Origin: an uncultured Oscillospiraceae bacterium | GTDB lineage: Bacteria; Bacillota; Clostridia; Oscillospirales; Oscillospiraceae | DNA length: 44,525 nt | NCBI GenBank assembly: GCA_934591745.1 | Contig: CAKTPQ010000014.1 | Location: forward strand, 1-44,525 | Direction of reading: 5' to 3' | Part shown: positions 23,236 to 31,052 of the stretch, one piece after another | How the letters are laid out: every line of letters starts with the position of its first letter | How positions within the stretch are numbered: position 1 is the stretch's first letter | Notes under the pieces: generated by a model | Seen by the model: only the letters and a program-made list of their open reading frames with translations | Told to the model about the DNA's origin: nothing | The model's database searches: none | Position numbers and translations under genes: made by a program

Positions 23236-23682
23236 ATGAACCGCGAAAATAAGCGCAAGCAATACGAAAAAGGCTACTACAAAACACATCCCTGTCAGGA
23301 CAGCTTCACCTGCAAGGTCTGCGGCCGATTGATGACGCCGGAGCATGCGGGATCGGAGCACCGGAACCATTGCAGCAACTGTCTTTGCAGCCTGCATGTG
23401 GACATCGAGCCGGGCGACCGTGCCGCCGACTGCGGCGGGATCATGGAGCCGGTGGCGGTGTGGGTGCGCAAGGGCGGCGAGTGGGCCATCATTCACCGCT
23501 GCCGACGCTGCGGCGCCCTCAGCTCCAACCGGTCGGCTGCGGACGACAACCCCATGAAGCTGATGAGCATCGCCCTGCGGCCCCTGTGTGAGCCGCCGTT
23601 CCCGCTGGAGCGGATCGAAGAAATGACAGAGCTGATGGGCGGCGACGGCAAGCTGCCGCCTGCTACCTCGCATCGTATGTAA
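23236..23682 (+). CDS. RNHCP domain protein
   Basis: 148 residues. The start at 23236 is set by AGGAGG 8 nt upstream; a longer in-frame reading from 23152 would run through the regulatory leader. The hallmark RNHCSNCLCSLHVD appears at about residue 41, after an N-terminal CKVCGRLM, and a third pair HRCRRCGALSSNR near residue 86. These are three CxxC zinc-finger-like knuckles. RNHCP proteins are small, cytosolic and uncharacterised; the Cys pairs suggest zinc and possibly nucleic-acid binding. Monocistronic with its own promoter and terminator. Confidence 0.88.
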   Translation: MNRENKRKQYEKGYYKTHPCQDSFTCKVCGRLMTPEHAGSEHRNHCSNCLCSLHVDIEPGDRAADCGGIMEPVAVWVRKGGEWAIIHRCRRCGALSSNRSAADDNPMKLMSIALRPLCEPPFPLERIEEMTELMGGDGKLPPATSHRM

Positions 23683-23688
23683 AAGCGC

Positions 23689-23735
23689 AGCACAGGAGTC
23701 CTCCACATGCTTCGTCATGCGGAGGACTCCTGTGC
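23689..23735 (+). terminator. Terminator between RNHCP gene and agcS
   Basis: AGCACAGGAGTCCTCC with GGAGGACTCCTGTGCT, extended by CATG/CATG across one mismatch. It lies between two convergent genes and may serve both. Confidence 0.8.
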
Positions 23736-23788
23736 TTTGTGCAGAGGAAAAGCGCCGGTTAAGGGCTTTCTTCTGTGGAAAGGACAAA

Positions 23789-25198
23789 TCAGACCTTCAG
23801 CTTATCGTTTTTGACCTCTTTCAAACTGGCCACCACCATGCCTGTCAGAGCGAACAGCGCGATGACGTTGGGCAGGACGATAAGGTTATTGAACATATCG
23901 GTCAGCTCCCAGACGAAGTCGCTGCCGGAGACGGTGCCCAGGAAGATGAATACCAGCGCGATAATCGTGTAGATCACGCTGCACAGCTTGCCGTTCTTGC
24001 GGCCGAACAGGTAGTTGGCGTTGATCTTGCCGAACAGGTTCCAGCTGAGGATGGTGGAAAAGGCGAAGAACAGCAGGCAGATGGCGACGAACTTGGCGCC
24101 CAGGCTGGCGCCGAACACGGAGCCGAAAGCGGTCTGGGCCAGATTGGTCTTGCCGATACCGTCAGGGATGACACCGGTGGCCAGAGGGCCGTCCTTGGTG
24201 TACAGCGTGCAGATGATGACCAGTGCGTTAAGGGTCAGCACCACAAAGGTGTCGATAAACACACCGATCATGGCCACCACACCCTGATCATGGGCGTGGG
24301 CCACGTTGGCCTGGGCGTGGGCGTGGGGCGTGGAGCCCATACCGGCCTCATTAGAGAACAGGCCGCGCTTGGCGCCCTGGCTGATGGCGGTCTTGATAGC
24401 GTAGCCAAAGCCGCCGCCGATGATGGCCTGAGGCTGGAACGCATACTTGAAGATCATGCCGAAGGTGGCGGGGACGTACTGGATGCGGGCGATGAGGATC
24501 GCCAGACCGCCCACCAAGAAGATACCCGCCATGATGGGGACCAGCTTCTCCGTCACCGCGGCCAGACGCTGTACACCGCCCAGGAAAATAACGGCGCAGA
24601 TGATCACCAGCACGATGCCCATGACCCAGGAGGGAACACCGAAGGCCGTCTCCATGGTGGAGCCGATGGAGTTGGACTGTACCATGCAGCCCATGAAGCC
24701 CAGCGCCAGAATGATGGACACGGCGAAGAAGCCCGCCAGGAACTTACCAAAGCCGCCCTTGAATGCGGTGGTGATGTAGTACACGGGGCCGCCCTTGATG
24801 TTGCCGTCCGGCTCCACGATGCGGGTCTTCTGGGCCAGCGTAGCCTCCGCGTAGATGGTGGCCATGCCGAAGAAAGCGATGATCCACATCCAGAAGATAG
24901 CGCCGGGGCCGCCGGTAAGGATAGCGCCGGAGGCACCCACGATGTTGCCGGTGCCCACCTGGGCGGCGATGGCGGTGGCCAGCGCCTGGAAGGAGGTCAT
25001 GCCGCTCTTCTGCGCACCGCCGCGGAGGTTCATCTCACCAAAGAACTTCTTCATGCCCTCGCCGAAGCAGCGGACCTGCACAAAGCGGGTACGGATGGAG
25101 TACCACAGGCCGACGCCAACCAGCAGGAAGATGAGAATGTAGCTGCTGAGGTACTCGTTGATCTTGGAAACGATAGGGAACAGGGTAGATTCGATCAT
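23789..25198 (-). CDS. agcS: AgcS-family sodium:alanine/glycine symporter
   Basis: 469 residues, usual for the family. The start MIESTLFPIVSKINEYLS follows AAGGAGAAAG; a longer in-frame start would lie in the riboswitch region. Family motifs: QALATAIAAQVGTGNIVGASGAI (substrate and Na+ site), GGPGAIFWMWIIAFFGMAT, GLFSNEAGMGSTPHAHA, then about ten further hydrophobic helices ending with a basic tail. It is an inner-membrane importer of glycine or alanine with sodium. A glycine riboswitch lies directly upstream, so glycine is probably the main substrate. Symbol by family. Confidence 0.94.
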   Translation of the reverse strand: MIESTLFPIVSKINEYLSSYILIFLLVGVGLWYSIRTRFVQVRCFGEGMKKFFGEMNLRGGAQKSGMTSFQALATAIAAQVGTGNIVGASGAILTGGPGAIFWMWIIAFFGMATIYAEATLAQKTRIVEPDGNIKGGPVYYITTAFKGGFGKFLAGFFAVSIILALGFMGCMVQSNSIGSTMETAFGVPSWVMGIVLVIICAVIFLGGVQRLAAVTEKLVPIMAGIFLVGGLAILIARIQYVPATFGMIFKYAFQPQAIIGGGFGYAIKTAISQGAKRGLFSNEAGMGSTPHAHAQANVAHAHDQGVVAMIGVFIDTFVVLTLNALVIICTLYTKDGPLATGVIPDGIGKTNLAQTAFGSVFGASLGAKFVAICLLFFAFSTILSWNLFGKINANYLFGRKNGKLCSVIYTIIALVFIFLGTVSGSDFVWELTDMFNNLIVLPNVIALFALTGMVVASLKEVKNDKLKV

Positions 25199-25217
25199 GG
25201 TTTCTTTCTCCTTACAT

Positions 25218-25249
25218 AAAAATGAGAGCCGCTGCAGGGCAGCGACTCT
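25218..25249 (-). terminator. Regulatory terminator of the glycine riboswitch
   Basis: On the minus strand AGAGTCGCTGC (25249-25239) pairs with GCAGCGGCTCT (25235-25225; one G-U) and is followed by CATTTTT. It sits between the aptamer and the agcS ribosome binding site. Its 5' arm overlaps the sequence that can pair with the aptamer. Confidence 0.85.
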
Positions 25250-25378
25250 GGAGAAGTCAGGGGGCAAGCAAAACTACTTGTCAGCTCCGTCCTTTTGCCT
25301 GAGAGATTCGGCGCGGTAAACGCCTTGCACCTTCGGCACCCAATTGAATGGGATTCTCCAGAGTACCCTCCGCGTCCG
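25245..25378 (-). promoter_or_regulatory. Glycine riboswitch
   Basis: Read on the minus strand, the segment has the conserved glycine aptamer blocks in order: GGACGCGGAGGG, CTCTGGAGAA, GTGCCGAAGGTGCAA, CGCCGAATCTCTCAGGCAAA and AGGACGGAG. One aptamer is complete; a second is not evident. An 11-nt aptamer segment (25364-25354) is perfectly complementary to 25255-25245, which includes part of the terminator. This is a plausible switching helix. Controls the AgcS symporter. Confidence 0.92.
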
Positions 25379-25426
25379 GTCTGAACATTCCGGGCGACTC
25401 ATCGGGTGTATCAAATTGATGGACGT

Positions 25427-25455
25427 ATGTTACCACAGAATGGACAGCTTGGCAA
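25427..25455 (-). promoter_or_regulatory. Promoter of the glycine riboswitch-agcS unit
   Basis: Minus strand TTGCCA (25455-25450), 17-bp spacer, TAACAT (25432-25427). Confidence 0.65.
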
Positions 25456-25535
25456 CCCCCAATTTCGATTTTTTTCAAAAAAATGAGCGGCGGGCCGAAA
25501 GACGGCCTGCGGCGCGGGTTTTTCGCACACATTGC

Positions 25536-25564
25536 TTGTCAAGCGGCGGCGCTTGTGGTATGAT
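25536..25564 (+). promoter_or_regulatory. Promoter of the DivIVA-like gene
   Basis: TTGTCA (25536-25541), 17-bp spacer, TATGAT (25559-25564), about 30 nt before the start. Confidence 0.8.
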
Positions 25565-25594
25565 AAATAAAAACCGAGAGAGAGGGACGCGGCT

Positions 25595-26176
25595 ATGGAA
25601 ACCAGCTTCAAAACGTGTATGTTCGGGGGATTCGACCGGGAGGATGTGATCTCCTTTATTCAGAAAACGGCGGAGGAGAACCAGACCCGACTGGACGCAC
25701 TGACGGCGGAGAATGAGAAGCTGCTGGCGGAGAAACAGACTGCGGAGCAGCAGAACCGGGAACTGACCGACCGTCTGGCGGAGTTGGAAAAGCGGCTGGA
25801 TGATGAATCCGCCCTGCGCTACCGGGTGCGGGAGCTGTCGGAGAAGCTGGAGGCCGTGCAGCGGGAGAACGATACCCTGCGGGAGCCAGCGGCCCAGTAC
25901 CAGTCCTTGAAGGAGCACATCGCGGACATTGAGATCAGCGCCCACCGCCGCACGGAGGAGTTCCGCGGCAAGGCCATTGCGGAGCTGACACAGCTTATCG
26001 GTCAGCAGCGCCAGTGGTGCGCCGAACAGCGCGGCGCGTACCAGCGCATGGCGGAGGACGTTCTGCAGGAGCTGCGCCGGGCGGAGCGACATGTGGAGGA
26101 GTGCGACCTTGAGAATTTCGACCGGCTGGAGGAGTCCCTCCACCGGCTGGAAGAAACCATCAACGGCGCGGAATAA
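25595..26176 (+). CDS. DivIVA-like coiled-coil protein
   Basis: 193 residues. The N-terminus (FGGFDREDVISFIQKTAEEN) has the pattern of the DivIVA membrane-targeting head (a G-[FY]-D-x-x-x-V-x-x-[FY] core). Two long coiled-coil stretches rich in Glu, Leu, Arg and Gln follow. In the family such proteins mark cell poles or the division septum and recruit partners. The second half is charged and lacks a known domain. GAGAGAGGGACG precedes the ATG. The gene is monocistronic. Assignment to division, wall growth or sporulation is not possible from sequence. Confidence 0.75.
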   Translation: METSFKTCMFGGFDREDVISFIQKTAEENQTRLDALTAENEKLLAEKQTAEQQNRELTDRLAELEKRLDDESALRYRVRELSEKLEAVQRENDTLREPAAQYQSLKEHIADIEISAHRRTEEFRGKAIAELTQLIGQQRQWCAEQRGAYQRMAEDVLQELRRAERHVEECDLENFDRLEESLHRLEETINGAE

Positions 26177-26194
26177 AGAATAGGAAACAGGGTG

Positions 26195-26230
26195 AAACAG
26201 CCCCGCGGCTATGCCGCGGGGCTGTTTTTA
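26195..26230 (+). terminator. Bidirectional terminator between the DivIVA-like gene and asnA
   Basis: AAACAGCCCCGCGGC / GCCGCGGGGCTGTTT with TAT loop and T tract; the A tract on the other side serves asnA on the minus strand. Confidence 0.9.
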
Positions 26231-26242
26231 TGGAGAAAATAC

Positions 26243-27253
26243 TTACAGCAGCATGACGCCAGCCTTGGCGCAGCCGTCCGTTGTGTCCTTGTCCCACAGG
26301 CTGGCCTGCACCTCGCCGATGTGGCAGGTGCCGATCATCAGCATGCACAGACGGCTCTGGCCGATGCCGCCGCCGATGGTCAGGGGCAGCTGACCGCTGA
26401 GCAGCATCTTGTGGAAGGGCAGCTCCCGGCGGTCGTCGCAGCCGCGCTTATGCAGCTGATAGTCCATGGAGGCCTCGTCCACGCGGATACCCATGGAGGA
26501 GATCTCGAAAGCGCTGTCCAGCACGGGGTTGTACATCAGGATGTCACCGTTCAGGGACCAGTCATCGTAGTCGGGGGCACGGCCGTCGTGGGGCTTGCCA
26601 CTGCGCTTCAGGTCGTCGCCGATCTGCATGAGGAACACGGTGTGGTGCTCGCGGCAGATGGCGTTCTCCCGCTCCTTGGGGGTGAAGTCGGGCCAGCGGT
26701 CCTCCAGCTCCTGGGTGGTGACGAAGTACACCTCCCGGTCCAGCACGGTGTGCAGGCTGGGGAAGGCGATCTGCAGGGCGTCGTTGGTCTCCACCACAGC
26801 GCCCACGATGGCGCGGACGGTCTGGCGCAGGTACTGCTCGTTGCGGTCCTGCCGCTCGATGACCTTTTCCCAGTCCCACTGGTCCACATAGACGGAGTGT
26901 AGGTTGTCCACCTCCTCGTCACGGCGGATAGCGTTCATGTCAGTGAACAGGCCCTTGCCGGGCTTGAAGTCGTAGCGCTTCAGGGCCAGACGCTTCCACT
27001 TGGCCAGGGAGTGTACCACCTGACCGGTGGCGCCCACATCGGGGATGTCAAAGGAAACAGGGCGCTCCACGCCGTTGAGGTTGTCGTTCAGACCGGAATT
27101 CTCCTCCACGAACAGGGGAGCGGAGACACGGCGCAGATTCAGCGCCTGCCCCAGATTCACCTGAAAATTGCTCTTGATGAACTCGATGGCCCGCTGCATC
27201 TCGTAGGTGGACAGCGGCGTCTTATAGCCGGCAGGGATCGTCAATTTGCTCAT
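26243..27253 (-). CDS. asnA: Aspartate-ammonia ligase (asparagine synthetase A)
   Basis: 336 residues, the standard length of AsnA, a cytosolic class II aminoacyl-tRNA synthetase-like enzyme. It makes asparagine from aspartate, ammonia and ATP. Signatures: N-terminal YEMQRAIEFIKSNFQ, LNLRRVSAPLFVEENSGLNDNLNG, PVSFDIPD, HSLAKWKRLALKRYDF, VYVDQWDWEKVI, the ATP/aspartate residues in EISSMGIRVDE, and the C-terminal GGGIGQSRLCMLM. GAGAGGTG precedes the ATG. Single gene with its own promoter and terminator; no visible amino acid-specific leader. Confidence 0.97.
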   Translation of the reverse strand: MSKLTIPAGYKTPLSTYEMQRAIEFIKSNFQVNLGQALNLRRVSAPLFVEENSGLNDNLNGVERPVSFDIPDVGATGQVVHSLAKWKRLALKRYDFKPGKGLFTDMNAIRRDEEVDNLHSVYVDQWDWEKVIERQDRNEQYLRQTVRAIVGAVVETNDALQIAFPSLHTVLDREVYFVTTQELEDRWPDFTPKERENAICREHHTVFLMQIGDDLKRSGKPHDGRAPDYDDWSLNGDILMYNPVLDSAFEISSMGIRVDEASMDYQLHKRGCDDRRELPFHKMLLSGQLPLTIGGGIGQSRLCMLMIGTCHIGEVQASLWDKDTTDGCAKAGVMLL

Positions 27254-27289
27254 GCGTGAAACACCTCTCTTAATAAAAAATATGTTGCC

Positions 27290-27318
27290 ATTATAGGCGC
27301 GGAGGCCACGGATTGCAA
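27290..27318 (-). promoter_or_regulatory. Promoter of asnA
   Basis: Minus strand TTGCAA (27318-27313), 17-bp spacer, TATAAT (27295-27290). Confidence 0.8.
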
Positions 27319-27360
27319 GTAAAAAATACGCAAAAATATGCGGCGGCGATGCCGATTATT

Positions 27361-27407
27361 TTGTATAAAAATGTCCCCCGGCACAGCCGGGGGACATTTT
27401 TATACAA
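27361..27407 (-). terminator. Terminator: 22-bp perfect palindrome
   Basis: Both arms are identical inverted 22-mers around an ACA loop, with a GTCCCCCGGC core and AT-rich ends. It ends the aminotransferase gene and lies upstream of the asnA promoter. Confidence 0.88.
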
Positions 27408-27423
27408 TTTGTCCGCAGACCGC

Positions 27424-28614
27424 TTACTTGAAGGACTCGATCATGGCCTTGAAAGCGGGCAGGCTGCGGCGGATCATGTCATTGGACACGCAGTAGCTCA
27501 GGCGGAAATAGCCGGGGCAGCCGAAGCCGTCAGCGGGGACCACCAGCAGGTTGTGGCCCAGCTTGGCCTTCTCGGAGAACTCGTTGGCATCGCCGTTGGG
27601 AGCCTTGACGAACAGGTAGAAGGCACCGTCGGGTTTGGCGCATTCATAGCCCATCTCACGCAGGCTATTGTACAGCAGGTTGCGGTTTTCATCGTAAGCC
27701 ACCAGGTCGGGGCGCTCCTCGGCGCACAGCTCGATGACCTTCTGCATCAGCGTGGGGGGGCAGACGTGGCCCATGATGCGGGCGGCGCCGGCAATGGCGG
27801 CGTACACCGCGTGGCTGTCCTCAGCGAAGCCGGGAACATACACATAGCCGATACGCTCACCGGGCAGGGACAGGGATTTGGAGTAGGAGTAGCAGACGAT
27901 GGTGTTCTTGTACAGGCAGGGGATGAAGGGGACCTTCACGCCGCCGTACACCAGCTCACGGTAGGGTTCGTCAGCGATGATATAGATGGGATGGCCGTAC
28001 TCCTTGCTCTTGCGCTCCAGCAGAGCGGCCAGACCCTTCAGCGTCTCCTCGGTGTAGACCACGCCGGAGGGGTTGTTGGGGGAGTTGATAATGATGGCCT
28101 GGGTGTGGGCGGTGATGCGCTCCTCCACGGCGTCCAGGTGGATCTGGAAGGCCTTGGTGTCGGCGGGAACCACCACCAGCTTGCCGCCGTTGGCGTTGAC
28201 GAAGGGGCGGTACTCAGGGAAGAAGGGAGCCACGGCCATGATCTCGGAATCGCTGTCCACGATGAGGGCCTTGATGATGGAGATCAGCGCGGGCGCGGCG
28301 CCGCAGGTGAAGAACAGCTCGCTGGCCTTGACATCCAGACCGAACCGGGCGGTCAGATCCTTGGCCACAGCGGCGCGGGCCTCCTCAAAACCGGGGGCCA
28401 TGGAGTAGCCGTGCAGCTTGATGGAGTCTGTCTCGTCCACGATCTTGTGGATGGACTCGTTCACCTTCTTGGGGGCGGGGATGCTGGGATTGCCCAGGGA
28501 ATAGTCGTAGACCTTGTCGGCGCCCACCTTGGCGGCCTGCTCCAGACCGTAGGCGAACAGCTGGCGGATGACGGAGGGAGCGGTGCCCAGATTGTAGAAT
28601 TCCTGATTGACCAT
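27424..28614 (-). CDS. Class I/II PLP-dependent aminotransferase
   Basis: 396 residues of the aspartate aminotransferase fold-type I family. Visible motifs: YSLGNPSIPAPKKV, TCGAAPALISIIKAL (cofactor phosphate), NSPNNPSGVVYTEETL, IIADEPYRELVY, the Schiff-base lysine in YSYSKSLSLPGERIGY, and RLSYCVSND near the C-terminus (Arg for the substrate carboxylate). GAGGAG lies about 8 nt before the ATG at 28614. Monocistronic. Substrate (aspartate, alanine, aromatic or other) cannot be read from the motifs. Such enzymes supply 2-oxoacids, which could feed 2-hydroxyacyl-CoA fermentation; the link is inference. Confidence 0.9.
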   Translation of the reverse strand: MVNQEFYNLGTAPSVIRQLFAYGLEQAAKVGADKVYDYSLGNPSIPAPKKVNESIHKIVDETDSIKLHGYSMAPGFEEARAAVAKDLTARFGLDVKASELFFTCGAAPALISIIKALIVDSDSEIMAVAPFFPEYRPFVNANGGKLVVVPADTKAFQIHLDAVEERITAHTQAIIINSPNNPSGVVYTEETLKGLAALLERKSKEYGHPIYIIADEPYRELVYGGVKVPFIPCLYKNTIVCYSYSKSLSLPGERIGYVYVPGFAEDSHAVYAAIAGAARIMGHVCPPTLMQKVIELCAEERPDLVAYDENRNLLYNSLREMGYECAKPDGAFYLFVKAPNGDANEFSEKAKLGHNLLVVPADGFGCPGYFRLSYCVSNDMIRRSLPAFKAMIESFK

Positions 28615-28677
28615 GATATAATCTCCTCTTTTTTGTTGTTGATGCGCACAGGCGCAGATACACAAAACCCTGCTTTT

Positions 28678-28705
28678 ATGATATCACGCCCACCGTAATT
28701 GTCAA
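28678..28705 (-). promoter_or_regulatory. Promoter of the aminotransferase gene
   Basis: Minus strand TTGACA (28705-28700), 16-bp spacer, TATCAT (28683-28678). Confidence 0.75.
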
Positions 28706-28778
28706 GCAATTATCAATGTGACGCCGTATTTTTAGCAAAAACGTAATCTGACGAAACAAATCCTTGTGCAAAGCGCTG

Positions 28779-29693
28779 TCAGGACAGGTCCATACGGGCG
28801 GCGAGGACACTGCCCAGTGCGATGGAGGCCAGCTTTGAGTAAGCGCTGTCGGCGCGGCTGACCAGCACGATAGGCACCTTGGCACCCAGGATGATGCCGG
28901 CGTTCTTGGCATTGCCGAACAGGTTAGCGGCCTTGCCGATGCCGTTGCCCACCTCATAGTTGGGGACCAGCAGGATATCGGCCTTGCCGGCGCCGGGAGC
29001 GGTGTAGTGCTTGTGGTGGCAGGCCTCCTCGCTGACAGCCAGATCCAGCGCCACGGGGCCGCAGACGTCCATGTTGTACTTGGCCCAGCGGTCGGTCATG
29101 TGGGCCAGGGCGTCGGCGTCCACAGTGGACTGCACCTTGGGGTTCACCTGCTCCGCGCCGCAGACGCAGGAGGCGTTGATGTGCTCATAACCCAGCGCCT
29201 GCAGCACCATGGCGGCGTTCTCCAGAATCTCTGCTTTCTTGTCCAGATCAGGGAAGGTGTTGACACCGCCATCGGTGAGCACCAGCATCCGGCCCAGCGC
29301 GGGGATCTCATACAGCATGCAGTGGGTAGTCAGGTGAGAGGTACGCAGCCCCTGCTCCTTATTGAACACGGCGCGCATCAGGTCGGCGGTGCCCAGAATG
29401 CCCTTCATCAGGAAGTTGGCCTTTCCCTGGGCGCACAGGGCCACGGCCTTGGCGGCGCAGTCCTGATCGGTGTCACCGGCAATGATCTCATAGGCGGCGG
29501 GATCCTCGCCCAGACCGGCCAGCATGGACTTGATCTCGTCCACATGGCCCACCAGAATGGGAGTGGCGATACCCTCTCTGCGGGTCTCGACCACGGCCTC
29601 GATCACCGGCTGGTCATGGGCGGCAGCCACGGCAATGACGCCGGGTTTGCCGCCGCGGGCGGCGGAAATGATGCCATCAATGGTGTTTATCAT
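28779..29693 (-). CDS. ptb: Phosphate butyryltransferase (phosphate acyltransferase family)
   Basis: 304 residues, as usual for Ptb, which interconverts butyryl-CoA and butyryl phosphate in clostridial butyrate formation. Motifs: MLVLTDGGVNTFPDL, the conserved KGILGTADLMRAVFNKEQGL, and near the end DILLVPNYEVGNGIGKAANLFG and VLVSRADS. AGGAGG precedes the ATG at 29693. No butyrate kinase gene is adjacent in the window, and branched-chain or acetyl acceptors are also used in this family. So phosphate acyltransferase of uncertain chain length is the safe description. Confidence 0.9.
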   Translation of the reverse strand: MINTIDGIISAARGGKPGVIAVAAAHDQPVIEAVVETRREGIATPILVGHVDEIKSMLAGLGEDPAAYEIIAGDTDQDCAAKAVALCAQGKANFLMKGILGTADLMRAVFNKEQGLRTSHLTTHCMLYEIPALGRMLVLTDGGVNTFPDLDKKAEILENAAMVLQALGYEHINASCVCGAEQVNPKVQSTVDADALAHMTDRWAKYNMDVCGPVALDLAVSEEACHHKHYTAPGAGKADILLVPNYEVGNGIGKAANLFGNAKNAGIILGAKVPIVLVSRADSAYSKLASIALGSVLAARMDLS

Positions 29694-29771
29694 GTGTTTT
29701 CCTCCTGCAAGCAATATTTTCTTTTGCCATTTAAAGCAATTCAGCACAAATCCGGAATGTTTTCTGGGATA

Positions 29772-29800
29772 ATTATACAACACATTGCCCATAGCGTCAA
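29772..29800 (-). promoter_or_regulatory. Promoter of ptb
   Basis: Minus strand TTGACG (29800-29795), 17-bp spacer, TATAAT (29777-29772). Confidence 0.85.
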
Positions 29801-29842
29801 TGACAAACCGAATGATTCAGCAAAAGAAATTCCGGCGGGGGG

Positions 29843-29871
29843 TTGACGAAATTCGCCGCAGCGCATACACT
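29843..29871 (+). promoter_or_regulatory. Promoter of the YkvI-type gene
   Basis: TTGACG (29843-29848), 17-bp spacer, TACACT (29866-29871); divergent from ptb. Confidence 0.8.
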
Positions 29872-29906
29872 AAGGCAATGCGTATTTTTTATAAGGAGTC
29901 AGAGAT

Positions 29907-30980
29907 ATGAAAGAGATCAAGACGTGGTCGCTGGCGTTTACATATGTAGGATGCTTTCTGGGGGCGGGCTTCATATCCGGGCAGGAGCTGTGGCAGTTTT
30001 TTGGCAGCTTCGGCAACTGGGGTTATGTGGGGTTCGCGGCAGCGGCGGTGCTGTTCACCATCATCGGCATCCTGTTCGTGCTGCTGACCCAGATGACCCA
30101 GTGCGCCGACATGGACCGTCTGCTGGTGCCGTGGGACATCAAGTGGCTGCGGGGCGCCTCCGGCGCCATCGGCGCGGTGTTCCTGTTTTTCGTGGTGGTG
30201 TCCATGTCCGCCGGTGTGGGCGCCATGCTGACCCAGCTGTTCCATGTGCCCACATGGCTGGGCAGCATCGTGTTCATGGCAGCGGTATTTCTGGTGACAC
30301 TGCTGGGCGTGACGGGCATGGTCAACGCCTTTTCTGCACTGATCCCCGTGCTCATCGCTGCCACCGTGGCCTTTGCGGTGGGGGCCTACACCACCTTCGG
30401 CACGGAGGGCATCCTACGGTTGGAGAACGTGAATACCAACCCCCTGATGCCCAACTGGGTCATTGCGGCGCTGACCTTCGTATCCTATAATATTCTGGGC
30501 GGTATCGGCATCATGTCCCCCGTAGGGCAGTACGTCCGGAAAAAGAAGCACATCTACGCGGGCATCGCCCTGTCCGGCCTGATGCTGCTGGCAGTGGCAG
30601 GCAGCATCCTCACCAGCCTTGCCACCTACCCGGAGGCGGTAGCGGCGGAGCTGCCCATGGTGGCGCTGGCCAGCCGGCTCAACGGCACACTGGGCACGGT
30701 ATACGGCCTGATGCTGCTGGTGGCCATGTTCTGCAACGCGCTGGCCAGTCTGGTGGGCCTCATCTCCTATCTGGAGCAGAAGGCCCGGTTCGTGCGGGAG
30801 CGGAAAAAGCCGGTGCTGGCGGGTCTGTGCCTGCTGGCGTGGGCCGCCAGCCTGCTGGGTTTCGGCGAGATCATCGCTGTGGTGTACCCGGTGTTCGGCT
30901 ATCTGAGCATCGTGTTCGTGGTGTGCGTGGTCATCCACTTTGTACAGGCCCGGAAAAAAGAAAAAGCGGAGATAACTTGA
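29907..30980 (+). CDS. YkvI-type integral membrane protein, probable transporter
   Basis: 357 residues with about ten hydrophobic helices. The N-terminus (FTYVGCFLGAGFISGQELWQFFG) is the hallmark of the YkvI family, related to the LeuT/APC fold; the GAGFISGQE loop is the unwound helix that binds substrate in that fold. A second conserved region is SYNILGGIGIMSPVG. TAAGGAG lies before the ATG. No substrate has been established for the family as far as I know; amino acids are plausible. The short tail ends in charged residues. Single gene with own promoter and terminator. Confidence 0.8.
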   Translation: MKEIKTWSLAFTYVGCFLGAGFISGQELWQFFGSFGNWGYVGFAAAAVLFTIIGILFVLLTQMTQCADMDRLLVPWDIKWLRGASGAIGAVFLFFVVVSMSAGVGAMLTQLFHVPTWLGSIVFMAAVFLVTLLGVTGMVNAFSALIPVLIAATVAFAVGAYTTFGTEGILRLENVNTNPLMPNWVIAALTFVSYNILGGIGIMSPVGQYVRKKKHIYAGIALSGLMLLAVAGSILTSLATYPEAVAAELPMVALASRLNGTLGTVYGLMLLVAMFCNALASLVGLISYLEQKARFVRERKKPVLAGLCLLAWAASLLGFGEIIAVVYPVFGYLSIVFVVCVVIHFVQARKKEKAEIT

Positions 30981-30988
30981 AAAAACGC

Positions 30989-31026
30989 AGAAGTAAGCCC
31001 GGAGCTATGGCTCCGGGCTTACTTCT
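30989..31026 (+). terminator. Bidirectional terminator between the YkvI-type gene and glnN
   Basis: AGAAGTAAGCCCGGAGC / GCTCCGGGCTTACTTCT, 17-bp perfect stem with TATG loop. Confidence 0.85.
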
Positions 31027-31052
31027 TGTAATATATGTAATGCGAAATTACT

